Below, piece by piece: positions 1-11,424 of a DNA stretch of 64,000 nucleotides. Position 1 is the stretch's first letter. Each line of letters starts with the position of its first letter. A model generated the notes under the pieces. The model was not told the DNA's origin and did not search any database. It was given only the letters and a program-made list of their open reading frames with translations. Position numbers and translations under genes: made by a program. The DNA lies in the NCBI GenBank assembly GCA_021613535.1, contig CP075492.1:17484001-17548000 (forward strand), written 5' to 3'. The stretch is from Adineta vaga. Its lineage: Eukaryota > Rotifera.

Positions 1-35
1 AAGAAGAATTTATGTTTAATTGAAGATCAACTTAC

Positions 36-2450
36 AATAATATCATCACGAATAGGACAATTAGCTGGCATTAAAAGAATACTTTTATATGTGTCATGAT
101 CAGTGCGAGAAAAAAGTATTCGGGGTGGACAAAGTTGACCATTACCAATAACAGCACAATATCTTTATTTTAAAAAGACAAAATCTTCTTTTCTATCAGA
201 TTTCTTCCAATAACTTACTGATAAATAATTTGTGCAGCACGTATTGCACTAATAACAACACCACTTTCTGTTCGATAAGGTTCTAATTGTTCTAAATCTT
301 TAATAGTATCATCATCATCATCAATAGAAAATCCTGTTTGAATTCTCTAATCAATCAATTAAATAAAATATAAATATGAATTTAATACAATTTACTTTAA
401 CAATTTCTTCGTAAGTTTTATAATCTGTTATATTATTGTTTATTTCTTTTTCATCGATTCCATCGATGAGAAGTACATATGAAGCATTATTTTTAGCACG
501 AGCACGACCTTTTGATTGCATATATGAAGCAAAATTGACTGGTTTATTGAAGCGAAATACAAGATTACATTTGGGAATATCAAGACCTTCTTCAACTACT
601 GCTGTAGCTATTAGAATATTCACGTCACCAACATGAAATTCTTTGAGTACATGACGCTAAAAGAAATTATAAACATATAAAGGAAAATCTAAATTCATTT
701 CAAACCAGATATTTTGCATTCATTTTTGCATTTACAACATTTGCTCGTGGACCAGTTACATATTTGATTTTAAATTCATTATTATTTGATGGTAATAATC
801 TTCTATTCAATTCCATCAAAACTTCAGTCAAAATACTAGCTGTGTAGATACGTTCAACAAATACAATACATCGAGTTAAATTGTTAATTTCGAAATCTTT
901 TCTAATACGTTGATATAATTCGAGTACTTTTGAACTGAATAAGATATCATTTTGATTTTGATAGAAATTAAATAGATTTTGAAGAATATCATTAACAAGA
1001 CAATCAATACGTTGTACAGCATCATCAAATAATTGTTTTCCTTGTGATTCATTCATATGATCTAAGATTTGAGATGATTTTAACAGTTTTTGAAGTGCTT
1101 TTGTTGCTAAGAAAAGTCCATAGAGACCTAATTCATTTCCAAGTTGAACTAATTGTTCAAGATAACGATTAAGTCGAGGAATATTTACATATTCCGATTG
1201 AAGAAATATTGTATAATCGACTGAGACAGTATTGTAATCAATGACATCCTCTGCCAAATAATCTTTACTCAATATAATTTCACTCAGATCATGTTCACGT
1301 TTTTCACGTTCAGCTTTTTTCTCTTTTAAATACAGCGCTAAATCGTTTAAAATTGATTGTATTGTCTACATATTAGAGAATATTTAGAGTTGGATCACAA
1401 AGATACGAATAGACTTACATCAAAAGCAATAGAAATATTTTCATAACGATCAACTATACATTTTTTGTAATTTGAACATATTATATGTTCAACTTTAGCT
1501 GAAGTTCCACATCGAATACTTTCTTCTCGATTTGTACCACTAGCAACACGAGCTCTACAGAGAGAAAAAACAGACATTTCATTCTCTGTTCGTACATATA
1601 TAGATTTATTATACCTGTACGTATCTTCAATATTTTTTGCAGCCTTACTCAGTTGATCGGGTTTGAGTTTTTTTGCACTAATCGATGCTGTAAGACCAAG
1701 TATACGTGGTTTTTCATCACACTCATCATAATGTCTTCTCATTAGAGCTGCATAACAATTTTCTCCACTTGAATGATGACATTCATCAAAAATCAACAAA
1801 TTTACTTTACACAATGCTAAAATGTTCAATAATATTTATAATTCAATAGAAACAATCTAAAGACATACGAAAATACTTATGATCAACAAGATCAAGAAAG
1901 ACTTTTGCTGTAAAAACTAACACTTGATGCTGTTCAAATTCATTCATCCATCGTAATTTATCCCATAGATCAACGCCTAATTCACCATAATATCTTCCAA
2001 CTTTTAAATCCGTATGAATAGAAAGATAATCACTTTGTTGTTGAACAAGAGCAACTTCAATAATTATAATATGAAAAATCTATTCTGATGATTATTAACA
2101 AACATAGATACCTGTTTTGACAAGAAATATTGTTCGTTTGCCACCATCATCAATACTCTGACGAATTTCATGTGCCATTTCTTTGATAAGCATCACTGCA
2201 ATATAAGTTTTACCACTTCCAGTTGGTAAACATATAACTAAATTTTCTGATTTTGCTTGTTCCATTAATTCAGCCTGATAAGATCGAGGTATCGATACCA
2301 TTTCTTCTTCATTCGCTTCTATTTTACTACAAATATTTGAGAATTATGCAAAGACAAATAAATAACTAGGCAAAAAAACCGAATTCCTTACGATTGTTTT
2401 GATGGTGAACATAGAAGAGTATCTGTAGTAGATGACGCAGCTCGTCGCAT
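36..2450 (-). CDS. Dicer-like protein, N-terminal half (helicase plus dimerisation domain), partial
   Basis: Eight exons fit GT-AG rules and phase: 2450-2392, 2326-2112, 2054-1869, 1816-1419, 1365-706, 656-396, 346-219 and 162-36; the last ends at a GTAAG donor, so the gene continues off the window. The product carries Walker A PTGSGKT, a DECH box (DECHHSSGENCY), a motif III-like LGLTAS, a helical insert and motif VI QSKGRARA. A Dicer dimerisation domain follows (YCAVIGNG... to LLMPANCPIRDD), which separates it from RIG-I-like helicases. PAZ and RNase III domains would lie to the left. Dicers cut double-stranded RNA for RNAi in the cytoplasm. Start chosen: ATG at 2450, giving a short low-complexity leader before PRSYQAEL. 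Helicase/Dicer identity is strong; which Dicer paralogue is unknown. Confidence 0.88.
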
Positions 2451-2707
2451 CTCTTCTATTCTTATAAACTATATAACTGTATTTAAAGAATTGCATTCTT
2501 TTATATTTTTTCCCAGAGTTTGTTGTTCTTCAAACATGCTCTTTATCGTACGAGACATCAAAACGCGTATGAGAAAACCATTCAGAACAGAACAACAAAG
2601 TTTCTCTCTTCCTTAAACTAACATAACGATAGAAACCATGTGAGTAATAGAATAATCAAGCCGTTTGCTTGATAACAACGACGACCAACAGACACATTGT
2701 CTCGTAG

Positions 2708-4438
2708 ATGACAGTAGCTATTGAAAATGCACAATTACATTTTAATAACTTGCGGATTTTAGGGGTGGGTGTGGACGTTGGTGAGAGTGAAGTGAAGGCA
2801 CATACCCACATCCACACCCTCAAGAACATCACATTATCAGACTTATTTTACGATGTCGAAATTGATCAAGACAATCCTCAACAAGCTTATTTTGCAGCAT
2901 GTTTAGTACCGCCTACTGCTCCACACCATTCGAATATGTTAAGCAGGATCAGAACAATATCGATTTGTATCTTATGGGATGCAAGTTTAAGTCGAGCTAA
3001 TATTGATAATCGTCGTAATGAAATTGAACTATTGAAGAAAATTTTCCAAATTTGGCAATCGAATGGTGTCAATGCTACTGTTACATTAGTTATCTTTCGA
3101 AATGTATTAGAAGAACTACATATATTTCAAATAAATGATCGTCATTTTCAGTCGAAATTAACTCAACTGTTAAATGATATATCTTACGATGGTGCCACAA
3201 ATCGATTCGAATTATCCAGGATTTCTACAATCGTGCCCAATGCTACTCATTATTTTCTATTTAGTGATTGTCTGTCAACGATTGGAAATGATGAACCATC
3301 AATATTGGATAGTTTTACAACAAAACCAATTTGGATATTCAATGCGAATTTACTCCATGTACAAACAAATTATTCTTTAATTACTTATTTGACCGATCTT
3401 AGTATAGTGGAGGATATATTTCTCGTGATAAAATCATCGTTTCCACTAATGCTAATGAAGTTATTCGATGGATTGAAAGTCCACAATCACAATATATTAA
3501 TACGGATATTCTTGATAATTCCAATGTTCAGAAAATATATCCAAGTCATTCCATTACATTAACATAAAATACAAAACAATTTGTTCTTGTCGGAAAAATT
3601 TCTTCATCGAAATCATCGTCAAGAAGTCATCATACCAAAATCAAACCCATCTGCTCAAAACTATGGTTTATTACGTCGTTTATATGCTAAACAAATATTA
3701 AATGAATTGATTGCATTTCCCGAACGAAATAAAAAGCGAATCTTAGAGATTGGTTTGAAATATTCTCTTTTTAGCAGTTTTACATCGATTCTTGTCTTAG
3801 AAACATTACAACAACATATTGAACACAATATTTGTCCACATAAATCACGAGTCAAACAATACAAGGATTTCATAAATCACCAACGAACAAAGGAACAAGA
3901 GGAAAAGACAGGAAAACAAGAAAAAATCACCGCTGTACTAAATTTGTGGCAGAAACGTTGTGTCTAGTATGATCAGACTATAAAAAATGTAGAGCATAAA
4001 AAAAACAACGATATGGTGATTATGACGACATGAGTTCTTCTCTTTCCCTACAAACAATGGCCACTGTTCATCATTTTGCAGAACACATTTACAGTAAAAT
4101 GTCTGCTATAGAGGCGCCGTCTGTCGATTATAGATATGAAGATGTAAGAATGCATCGCGAAGAGCAATATGAAATAGAACGTTATATAGAATCAAAAACT
4201 CAATCAAGTATTGATCAACCTAGACCGAAGACTTATTGAGATACAAGAAATAACAGTATGTCAAGTGTTAAGTGATGAAATACGACAATCAAAGCCGAGA
4301 CAAGAAGATATCAGCACGACTAAACCAACGATTGTCGTACAAAATTGGGATCCAAATACTCTATATATGATTAAAACTAAACAGCGTGATACTGTACAAA
4401 CTGCTTATCAGACTTATTTAGCTGAACGGTGGGTGTGA
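2708..4438 (+). pseudogene. Broken VWA-family protein of bacterial type
   Basis: Three consecutive pieces in different frames read like one protein. Residues 90-240 of the first ORF (2708-3562) carry a VWA-like core: ICILWDASLSRA, a hydrophobic strand VTLVIFRN and YFLFSDCLST. After about 3395 the matching frame changes ([12 protein letters not shown]..., then [10 protein letters not shown] stop). A second ORF (3581-3967) has [23 protein letters not shown], which resembles the conserved helix after VWA in bacterial VIT/VWA proteins. A tail piece at 4211-4438 has NWDPNTLYMI, also typical of that family's C-terminus. A telomere-like hairpin lies inside the first ORF (2762-2824) and another cuts the tail at 4429. 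Family resemblance is from memory; horizontal origin and decay are inference. Confidence 0.55.
2762..2824 (+). repeat. Telomere-like CTCAAG hairpin 1
   Basis: The G-rich arm GGGGTGGGTGTGGA faces the C-rich arm TCCACACCCTCAAG about 35 bases later. It lies inside the reading frame of the VWA-like pseudogene and adds Gly/Val-rich and HTHIHT residues there, so it is an insertion rather than native coding sequence. Plus orientation, defined by the CTCAAG tail. Confidence 0.8.
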
Positions 4439-4490
4439 GAATAGGGTAAGATCTATTTTTTACTGCTCAACCACACCCATACCCTTTAAC
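4429..4490 (+). repeat. Telomere-like hairpin 2
   Basis: GGTGGGTGTGAG and a GGGT repeat are followed, across a T-rich loop, by CCACACCCATACCC. The CTCAAG tail is replaced by TTTAAC, so polarity is unclear. It cuts the C-terminus of the VWA-like reading frame: the last residues before the stop are encoded by the G arm. Confidence 0.7.
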
Positions 4491-4499
4491 TTCAACAGT

Positions 4500-7400
4500 G
4501 ATTTCAATACACTATGTTGGAAAATACCTATTAGTTCACATTATAATTTTCGTCGGTTGTTCCTCCGGTATGAAAGCAGATATTTTCGTGCGTTCTGTCA
4601 AATCATTTACTAGTTTAATTCGCTAGAGAGAGTGATTCACCATCTTTTTTCGCGTTTCCAGCAGAACAAAAAACATTTATCGGTATTCAGGCGGTTAATA
4701 GTGTTGTAAATAATCGAAAAACTGAAGAGAGCGATGGGAAAAGGTATGATACTGGAATAACTATTATGGAACAATCATTGAATGAAAGGCAAACAACAAT
4801 AACGAGAATCAGTATTCTGTTTTGTATTTATTATTGTGCTTTAAATTCTTAAATTTTGAATTACTTACATAAAATGTTAGTTAGCATTTTTAAAATATTT
4901 TTTCTAGATTCTAAGGATATAACAATAGATAGGAACAGAAAAATAGATTATGAAAAATAGAGAGAAAAAAGTGGATGAAAAAGAAACAGAAATTAAGTAT
5001 TTATAATTCTCATCAATTTAGAATTGACTTTATTAACAAAAGCTTTATAGACAGCTGAAACATTCCATACAGAGATTATATAGACGAATTAATGAATTGA
5101 AGAATATTCAACTCAAGAAAGTGGTAAGTAGATGAAATTTAGTTATTAAATTAAATTTATTTGTGAAAACACACTATTCTATAACACAATATCGATGTTG
5201 TTCATATTTGATAGAACTAGACACATCTAATACGTATATATGAGACCTATATGGATTATAGAAGAAATAAATTACTTTTCATATACATAAAACACATAAT
5301 TAATGAAGGTTTCTATTCATGATAGAACGTAAAGTTCATTTCTATTATTAGTGATGATAATTTAGTATTAGAATTTCTGTAATGAGGATCAAGAATTGCA
5401 GGCTACTAATTTCTGTCACTGATGGTATATTTATAGAACGCCGTCATTCAAAGAAAATGAAAGATAATGAATGCTTTCCCATTTGATTTATGAGATAATG
5501 AAAGTGTCTGTTATTCGACTCCTAATGAAGATGTATTTATCCTTATGAACATCATTATTATTCTCACTTACATTCATTTATTTAAAATCTTTAGATAAAA
5601 AACGACCTAATATCCATTTTGAGAACTTTCAGTAGATAAATAAATATAAAAGTATGGTTTGTGGAAGTAAAAAGAAATGGAAAAAATAGAATAAAAAGGT
5701 GAAGTTCCATAAACTTTGTAACATGATAATTATTACTGTCGATAACATTAATATTCATGTCATGATAAATTGTAATACTTTTAGAACAATTTATAGAGAT
5801 TCACGTCTATGCATGATGCATTTCTGTTAATATTAAAATTCATAGTTTCCATCTTACCATTAACTTACAGATTAAAGGTCGATACAATAAAAGAGGCTTG
5901 AAATATCTTTCAGGCTCGAACGTTCTCTGAAATTGATTTTGAAGTTGAAAAATTTATTTGAGAACATTTCCGATCTCAAAAGTTGATTGGTCGATTTTCA
6001 GTGCAAAAATCAGTATTTTTAAACATAACTGTATAGGAAGCTGATTTCGTCTCATCATAATCTTCGACATAGATATAATTTTCAATCTAATTTGATATTG
6101 ACATCCTTGCAGAGGCTAACATAATTTAATTATTGCATGAACGTCGATTTACGCACGAAAAAATTTACTATATTCGGTTGATGAATTGATTAATTATAAA
6201 TGAACAGTTACATTTAATGAATTTCCTTAATTAACTCTGATTTGAATAAACAGCATAAATCTTTATTTCGTAATAGAATTTACATGTTTTTTTAAAACGG
6301 TTAAGTCGTCTTTACGAATAGTTTTATATCTAACTGCATATTAATACTTTTAGCGAATATAGAGATGCACTTTAAAAATTTTCATAATTGATTTTTTTCT
6401 TCTTCCAGGAGAACATTTTATTGTATTTAGGATATATCAAAAGTTTGTGTCATAATGTTTAAAGTTTTATAGAAAAGTAAATATTAAATGTTTTATTATG
6501 AGAATATATATAGTGTAGTTTCTCGTCCCTAATAATCTATAGAGAATGATTTATCTTGTAGATTTAAGTCTAACATTTTTCTAGATACAAAATAGAATAT
6601 TTATAAACTAGAATATAAGCACAGTTATTCAATAAAACCATAACGCTAGTCGAGAGTGACTCGCTTAACCCTCGACTGAAACATTAACAAAACGTAGTTT
6701 ACTGACTATTTCAGTAGATAAACTTTTATTTGCCAAATGAAAACCTTTTATAAAAACACATCACGTTCGCTGCAAATCACCGAATTTTGTTTTTTTTTTC
6801 TCGTTTCTCAACTATCAATACTCACCTTATGCGATAATGAGAAGACTCTCAGATTAATGGATCAAACTTTACCAAAGAGGAGAAGGTTTTTTCTTACTGA
6901 CAGTCATTGACCTATGACGGACAAACGCAGTATCGTTTTATACTTTTAACTTCTCTATAATCAATGGAGAAGAAAATGTTTCTTTAACCCCTGACTTTTG
7001 ACCCTCTATGTACCCATTCACCCATCATGCCATATTTCCTGTAGTATCAGTTATCGGAATTCTGAAGAGAATATTCTTTTGACCTTTGTCCTCATGAAAA
7101 TTGTATTTCTTTAGATCACTTCAAATCATATCCCTTTAACCTTCAACCCCATCCAAAACGATGTTTCTCTGATTTTTAGCAGTTTTGGGGAAAATATTTT
7201 GTTAATCTTTGACCCTGACGCAAACAAACAAACATACAAACTAATTTTTTTTCGTATGATCCTCCTTTCAGTCGAGAGAATTATAATCTTCGTCTGACAA
7301 GATGTTAAATCTAAATTCGAGATCAAATTTCTTTATAGATTATCAAAGACGAGATATTATACTATATATATTCTCATGATAAAATATTCAAGATTTCATA

Positions 7401-7500
7401 ATTTACTCTTTAGTCTAAAAAGATTCTGTGAACAAATTTTTGTTCTTCTAGAAAAATTCCATTAACGTTTTTTCTTTCAAGAAGTTTATCATTCCATTCT
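4500..7500. other. Long AT-rich intergenic stretch without a recognisable gene
   Basis: No ORF with family features on either strand. Around 6420-6690 there are blocks that resemble 28500-28700 in sequence but in a different order: AAGTTTTATAGAAAAGTAAA at about 6463, and a CTTAACCCTCGACTG block at about 6662, against CTTGACCCTCGACTG at about 28526. This suggests an old dispersed repeat. The rest shows no structure I can name. Confidence 0.4.
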
Positions 7501-7515
7501 GAACAACTTGAAATA

Positions 7516-8534
7516 ATGTTGGACGAAGAAAATAAAAAAATGGGATTTATTTTAACTTCATTTACATTTGGATTTGCAATATTTTCAACAATCATATCAT
7601 TCACAGTTCTATCAATTCTTATTTATCATTTATATCATAATCGTATAAAACGAAATCATAAAATAACTATATTTCATTGTATTCATATTTATTTATCGAT
7701 GTTTATATTTACAACAATTACATTATCAATGAATATTCAAACAATATTAGGTGATTTAAGTGGAAGAACATTTGAATCATCATGGTGTATTATTTCAGGA
7801 TATGTTTCACTTGTTCATCTTTGTACAATGTATTTAGCGTTTGTAAATCAGGTTATTTTGAAAATTGATAAAAGAAAATATATTTCTATGAATATGACTT
7901 TTTGTTTTAGGCATTTTATCGTTTAATTCGAATTCTTTATCCTCAAAATCGATATTTTCGATCTTTTAAATTTTATATTCTTATTGTTATAGTTGAATAT
8001 TTATGGTCAATTTGTATTTTAAGTGTTCTTGAAACTTGGAATGGAGTTATTTATTTAATTAATGATTCATTTTGTTATGTTTCATTTTCAAATATACGAG
8101 CAGTAATGTGGGCAGCAGCTTTTGTTTATTTACTTCCATCTCTAGGTACTTTTGTAATTTACACGCGACTCACATTTTTTCTTCGACATCAAAGAAATAA
8201 TTTAACATTAAAAATTAAACGAAGACAAGATCGAGATTTTCTTATTGTTAAACGTATTTCAACTATAGTTACTTTATTATTTATTCTTGGAATTCCATCA
8301 ATGATTTTTATTATAAGATTTACCATAACAAATAATTATCATCCTTTAACACTTCGAATTTCATGTTTACCAATTGTAATATCAACGTCAAGCTTAAGTA
8401 TTGTATTGGTCTTTTCTATTCCACAGTTGAAAAGCCTTGTTAGAAAATCATTTCAATCACAACAAGTAACAACAACTACTCATGCTACTTCACGTAAAAG
8501 TATTCAAATAAAAACTGTACATTATACAGAGTGA
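7516..8534 (+). CDS. Seven-transmembrane receptor, two exons
   Basis: Exons 7516-7851 and 7911-8534 join in phase 0 across a 59-base intron (CAG|GTTATT ... TTTTAG|GCA), giving 319 residues. Seven hydrophobic segments can be counted: helices 1-3 in exon 1, and helices 4-7 in exon 2, starting after AFYRLIRILYP, which sits where class A receptors have the DRY region. A basic loop (KIKRRQDRDFLIVKR) precedes helix 6, and a Ser/Thr/Gln-rich cytoplasmic tail ends the protein. This fits the large rhodopsin-like receptor families of rotifers; the ligand is unknown. The stop lies about 140 bases before hairpin 3. The frame is intact with a clean intron, so it is probably functional. Confidence 0.8.
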
Positions 8535-8676
8535 TTTTTTTGTGGTTATCATTAGTTTGTTAAATGAATTAAATACTCATCTGTTTGTTGTGATATTCGC
8601 GTACTTTTGTAGTTTTCTTCGAAGTCGATGATTTTAACTTTCAGAATCAGTTGAAAGTGTCAGAAGAAGCACTGTT

Positions 8677-8727
8677 TTTTGAGGGTGTGGCTGTGAGTGA
8701 AAAAATATACCCACACCCACACCCTGT
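8677..8727 (-). repeat. Telomere-like hairpin 3, reversed
   Basis: TTTTGAGGGTGTGG on the left and CCCACACCCACACCCT on the right flank a loop of about 20 bases. Here the TTGAGGG tail is on the left and the right arm ends without CTCAAG, so this copy is inverted relative to nearly all others. Confidence 0.75.
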
Positions 8728-8744
8728 TCTTGATCTACTGGCTT

Positions 8745-9660
8745 GAGCAAAACGATCGCGGTTACTTACGCAAATTTTAATTTTTGCTAGTGACCGCGAA
8801 CTTTTTGCTCAACTTAATATTAGTGAAGATGAATTAATCGAAATTCTGAAACCAAAATTCGATCCAAAACCACAACAACAAACAACCACCATAAGATTAA
8901 CCAAACAAGAAAAACAAAAGAAAAAGAATGAAAAGCTCAAATGGAAACGAAAATACCAACCGAATTTCCAAAATTACATTATTCGTCCAATACACAATCA
9001 ATACGATTATATGAAGATCAGAGCTCAAATGGTGGAAGATAAGATATACACCAGCCACTTCCAAAACATCAATAGAAGAAGGGGTCAGGTGAAAATTGGA
9101 TTTAAATCAAGTGAAGAAAAAGAAGAAGCAAAATTAAAAATGAAAGTAAATTATTTTTCATGCGAACGATTTGAAGCCAGATGGGGAACAAAATGAAAAA
9201 AAAACAAAAAACAGAAAAATAACCGAACAAACAAAATCAAACGAAAAATTCTCCAGCAGCGATAACAACGAATTGAAAAAACAACAACAGATAGGCTAGT
9301 AGATTTAACCAATACATTCATTTATTTAGATAAACAACACAAGCGGACGATCATTCTTACTACACTTAATTATGATGATAATCATACACATGATATCAAT
9401 GGATATATTAATTCAATCAAATTTTTGGTTCACAAGTTATTAATGATACACCATAAAATCGATTAGCAAAATTAGATATTAACATTCTTTTTTTCGATCA
9501 AATTATTAGCTGATGATATGAATCACATTGGATGACAGATACATCCTTATTATGTACAAATGGCGAATTACAAACTGATGGAAATTACTTCTAAAGAAAC
9601 ATGAATTATGGAAATCCACTGACAACATCTTTAAATACACAAATCGATGAAGAATGAAGA
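8745..9660 (+). pseudogene. Degraded Lys/Gln-rich coding remnant, possibly transposon-derived
   Basis: An open frame without a stop runs from about 8763 to 9196 and encodes a hydrophilic peptide (ELFAQLNISEDELIEIL, then Lys/Gln-rich, ending FEARWGTK). A second remnant in another frame follows at about 9290-9465 (RLVDLTNTFIYLDKQH..., then stops). No motif allows a family call. The run of frame changes and the neighbouring envelope-like ORF suggest old mobile-element sequence, but this is inference. Confidence 0.3.
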
Positions 9661-9901
9661 ATGTAACAATTGAACGAAGAACATTAACCGACGTTGTTGA
9701 TATATTTTTATATAAAAAGATTAACGCTGTGTTTCGTATCATTTCTGATCAATTCTTATTGGCTAAACATAAACTTGTATCTGCTGTATTTCTCCTTTTT
9801 CTCTTATGTACAGGTAGCATCATTATTATATTTGTGTGTGCGGACACACGGTTCCATATGGAGAAGGCGATTGTTAACGGTAGTTTACATCACTACCTTG
9901 A

Positions 9902-9950
9902 ATCTCTCTATCTCTTTCTCTGTCTCTCTGTCTTCTTTTCTGTCTCTCTA
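9902..9950 (+). repeat. TCTC low-complexity tract
   Basis: A pyrimidine-rich run of TCTCTCTATC/TCTGTCTC units, about 50 bases long. Probably a simple repeat; overlapping ORFs here are artefacts of it. Confidence 0.6.
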
Positions 9951-10301
9951 TAAGCGTGTGTTCTGCATGTACAGAAAAGATTCGAATAAACACGAACAAG
10001 CTCGAAGAACGAGCTAACAAAGAATTTCTAAAATCCAAGGAAATAATATACAAAATGTTGTAGAGGACAGCGTCAATACTTGATCATTTGTCCACTAGAC
10101 TATGTTAGACAAGAGTTGCTTTATTTATTTATTAACAGAAAAGATAATTACAACAATGAAGAATGATTTTTTTATGTTTCAGAAAGTTCAAGTTTCGAGA
10201 CGTGTAGCAAACGCATTTACAAGATGATCTAGATTGTTCTCAAGTCGTTCTATACGTTTCAACAGCGAACGCTTAGTCCATCGAACGAAAAGTGAAATAA
10301 A

Positions 10302-11117
10302 TTATGCAAAAATAAGAAAAATTGCTGATAAACCGATTTCACCGAATTCCGTAATTAGAGTTAGAGTTTTGATGGTTAATCTATTTTCTTTCAAGCCATC
10401 AAGAATAGTTCTAAAGGAATTTTCAATTATTGACTGATGCGTGGAAAACAATTGTTTATTCATATTTTTAAGAGACCATGGAATAGTTTGTAGTTGTACA
10501 TATTGTTCTGTATCTGACGATTTAATTAAAAAATTTCGACCAGTACAACTGGACGAAGTTAATTTAATACCAGAACAGCTCAATGTATTTCCACATGGTA
10601 GACGTAAGATAGATGGTTCATTGATAATCGTAAAGCCGTTATATAGCCCAGTATCTGTTTGTAATTGACAATACATTGGTTGTCTGTCATGAGAAAAAAA
10701 GCCAAACGTTATTATCGAAGTTAATAAAATCGGTTTGCTTATATGATGGGAACGTGTTATTTCACATGAAGTGACAACCTGTTTATTATCATTTAAAAGT
10801 TCTGATAAACAAGGTAAATCATTCAGTCGAATGAACGGCAATTTCTTTGAACAATAAATGAAAATTGAAAATAGACATTCATTCTTGTTTGTAATATCAG
10901 TCCATGTCATAACTGATTGATCTTGTGTATTAACAGCGATAATATTAGGTATATTCGAATAGATAAATTGTTCATTGTTAACAATTGCTGGTAATGGAGT
11001 CAACCGATAGACCGATAGAATATTATCGTTCTCAATCACAGGACAAAAAAAATGATGTAGCAACAATAAGACATGGTTGATTGGGTAACCTATGTTTTTC
11101 ATTATTGCCAGTCCCAA
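10302..11117 (-). CDS. Envelope-like glycoprotein ORF of an LTR retroelement (probable)
   Basis: A 271-residue uninterrupted ORF. It has an ectodomain with many cysteines (for example ECLFSIFIYCSKK, PMYCQLQ, LPCGNTLSCSG, SSSCTG), a long amphipathic stretch near the C-terminus and a hydrophobic end (GLSAIFLIFA). This layout resembles the C-terminal half of env-like proteins in gypsy/Juno-type retroelements known from bdelloids. No gag, protease or reverse transcriptase is visible nearby and no LTR pair was found, so it is an orphan or a solo remnant. The start ATG at 11117 is simply the first in frame. A secreted host protein is an alternative. Confidence 0.4.
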   Translation of the reverse strand: MGLAIMKNIGYPINHVLLLLHHFFCPVIENDNILSVYRLTPLPAIVNNEQFIYSNIPNIIAVNTQDQSVMTWTDITNKNECLFSIFIYCSKKLPFIRLNDLPCLSELLNDNKQVVTSCEITRSHHISKPILLTSIITFGFFSHDRQPMYCQLQTDTGLYNGFTIINEPSILRLPCGNTLSCSGIKLTSSSCTGRNFLIKSSDTEQYVQLQTIPWSLKNMNKQLFSTHQSIIENSFRTILDGLKENRLTIKTLTLITEFGEIGLSAIFLIFA

Positions 11118-11424
11118 TACATGTAACAGTCACAGCTTGTTAGACAATTGAAGCATCGATTGATCGAGTTGATATCAAGAGAATCAAATCATCGATATGC
11201 ATCATAATGATTAAAAACATAAATGTTGACTTCTGTCGATTTTTTAAAACTATTTTCTTATGAAAAAGACTTTTGCAATGAATTTGTACAAACAAAATAG
11301 AGTTATAATTTTAAACACGCTTTTTTATCTTACATACCATATATACGCTGATAGACTGTGAACAGCTGTTCATAAAACGATAACTATTGATTAAAATTTC
11401 ACATTTTTGAAAGCTCTGTTATAA

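Noticed and set aside
9506-10017. Overlapping ORFs around the TCTC tract
   Set aside because: Driven by pyrimidine-rich low complexity; no family features.
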